A DNA stretch of 13,497 nt from Caldifarciminota bacterium (GTDB lineage: Bacteria > Hydrothermota > Tepidihabitantia > SM23-42): NCBI GenBank assembly GCA_023128195.1, contig JAGMEL010000254.1:1-13497 (forward strand), read 5' to 3'. Of this stretch, positions 13,210 to 13,497 are shown in pieces. Positions within the stretch are counted from its first letter, which is position 1. The number at the start of each line of letters is the position of its first letter. The notes below the pieces were generated by a model. It was not told the origin of the DNA. It saw only the letters and a program-made list of their open reading frames with translations, and made no database searches. The translations under genes and the position numbers were made by a program.

Positions 13210-13497
13210 TTAAAATATTGATATAACCGTCTTTGCATTTTTTTTAAAAAGCAATTTTGAGTTTTTTTTAAGCAGAATTTCAGCGATTATATTAATGTCT
13301 TCAATTCTCACTTTGGGGAGTCGAGAAAGATCCTTCCCTATATACAATTTATCCACGATGTCTTTTGTCACAATGTAATTTGCATATGAGTGGGGATATT
13401 TTTTATTTTTATTTGCCGACAAATAAAGCCCCCTCAATAGCTTTTTACCTGATCTTTTTGCAACACTAAGTTCTGCAAGTTTCGCTCTATATTCTAA
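13210..13497 (-). CDS. Unrecognised protein, 3' part only (5' end beyond the window)
   Basis: The reading frame is open from the right edge to the stop at 13210, giving the last 95 residues of a longer protein. The frame enters at the edge as LEYRAKLAELSVAKRSGKKL, then continues with a lysine-rich tail ending in KNAKTVISIF. A TTG at 13437 could be read as a start, but the frame has no stop before the edge and that TTG lacks a ribosome-binding site, so a partial gene is the better reading. I recognise no family. The residues (SANKNKKYPHSYANYIVTKD, then a leucine-rich helical stretch) suggest a small cytoplasmic domain. Same strand as everything else. Confidence 0.6.
   Translation of the reverse strand, partial: LEYRAKLAELSVAKRSGKKLLRGLYLSANKNKKYPHSYANYIVTKDIVDKLYIGKDLSRLPKVRIEDINIIAEILLKKNSKLLFKKNAKTVISIF

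Noticed and set aside
13210..13437. Complete 75-codon gene starting at a TTG
   Set aside because: The frame is open to the edge and the TTG has no ribosome-binding site, so a truncated longer gene is more likely.

Overview
The window is a tightly packed accessory region in which every supportable gene lies on the minus strand. Reading along that strand runs from high to low coordinates. Most of it looks like an integron gene-cassette array. Four good attC-like recombination sites (10117-10188, 8226-8297, 4869-4927, 2764-2838) and one degenerate site (about 2119-2178) each lie just past the 3' end of a gene or gene pair. All point the same way, with core boxes close to RYYYAAC and GTTRRRY flanking an imperfect hairpin. 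No integrase gene is visible; by array geometry it would lie beyond the right-hand end.

Layout in transcription order: (1) the 3' part of an unrecognised gene at the right edge (13210-13497); (2) a membrane-anchored alpha/beta hydrolase (11897-12970); (3) a 463-bp leader holding three related hairpins, then a DUF5343/HEPN gene pair (11433-10196); (4) a DUF262/DUF1524 GmrSD-like protein (10094-8307); (5) a very large helicase/coiled-coil/phospholipase-D-nuclease protein resembling type II Mokosh (8207-5037); (6) a 35-codon leader ORF, a metallo-beta-lactamase-fold hydrolase and a four-TM protein (4767-2833); (7) a solitary CopG-type antitoxin (2463-2182); (8) an exported beta-lactamase-like serine hydrolase and a class I methyltransferase (2082-32).

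The middle cassettes look like an anti-phage island: a type-IV-restriction-like protein, a helicase-nuclease, a HEPN ribonuclease pair and a hydrolase/membrane-protein pair. The DUF262 and helicase cassettes start about 20 bp after the preceding attC with no promoter of their own, so they probably depend on read-through. Four copies of one promoter module (TTGACA or TTGACG, 16 bp, TATACT-like) lie ahead of the alpha/beta hydrolase, the HEPN pair, the MBL pair and the CopG gene. Three of them continue into the same ribosome-binding leader and a short ORF.

The organism cannot be fixed. The DNA is AT-rich. The serine hydrolase ends its signal peptide in SLNAQ, a Bacteroidota-like ending, while the TTGACA/TATACT promoters are of ordinary sigma-70 type and unlike Bacteroidota promoters. 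The helicase and HEPN pair look less AT-biased than their neighbours. This mosaic fits cassettes captured from different donors in an environmental Gram-negative bacterium.
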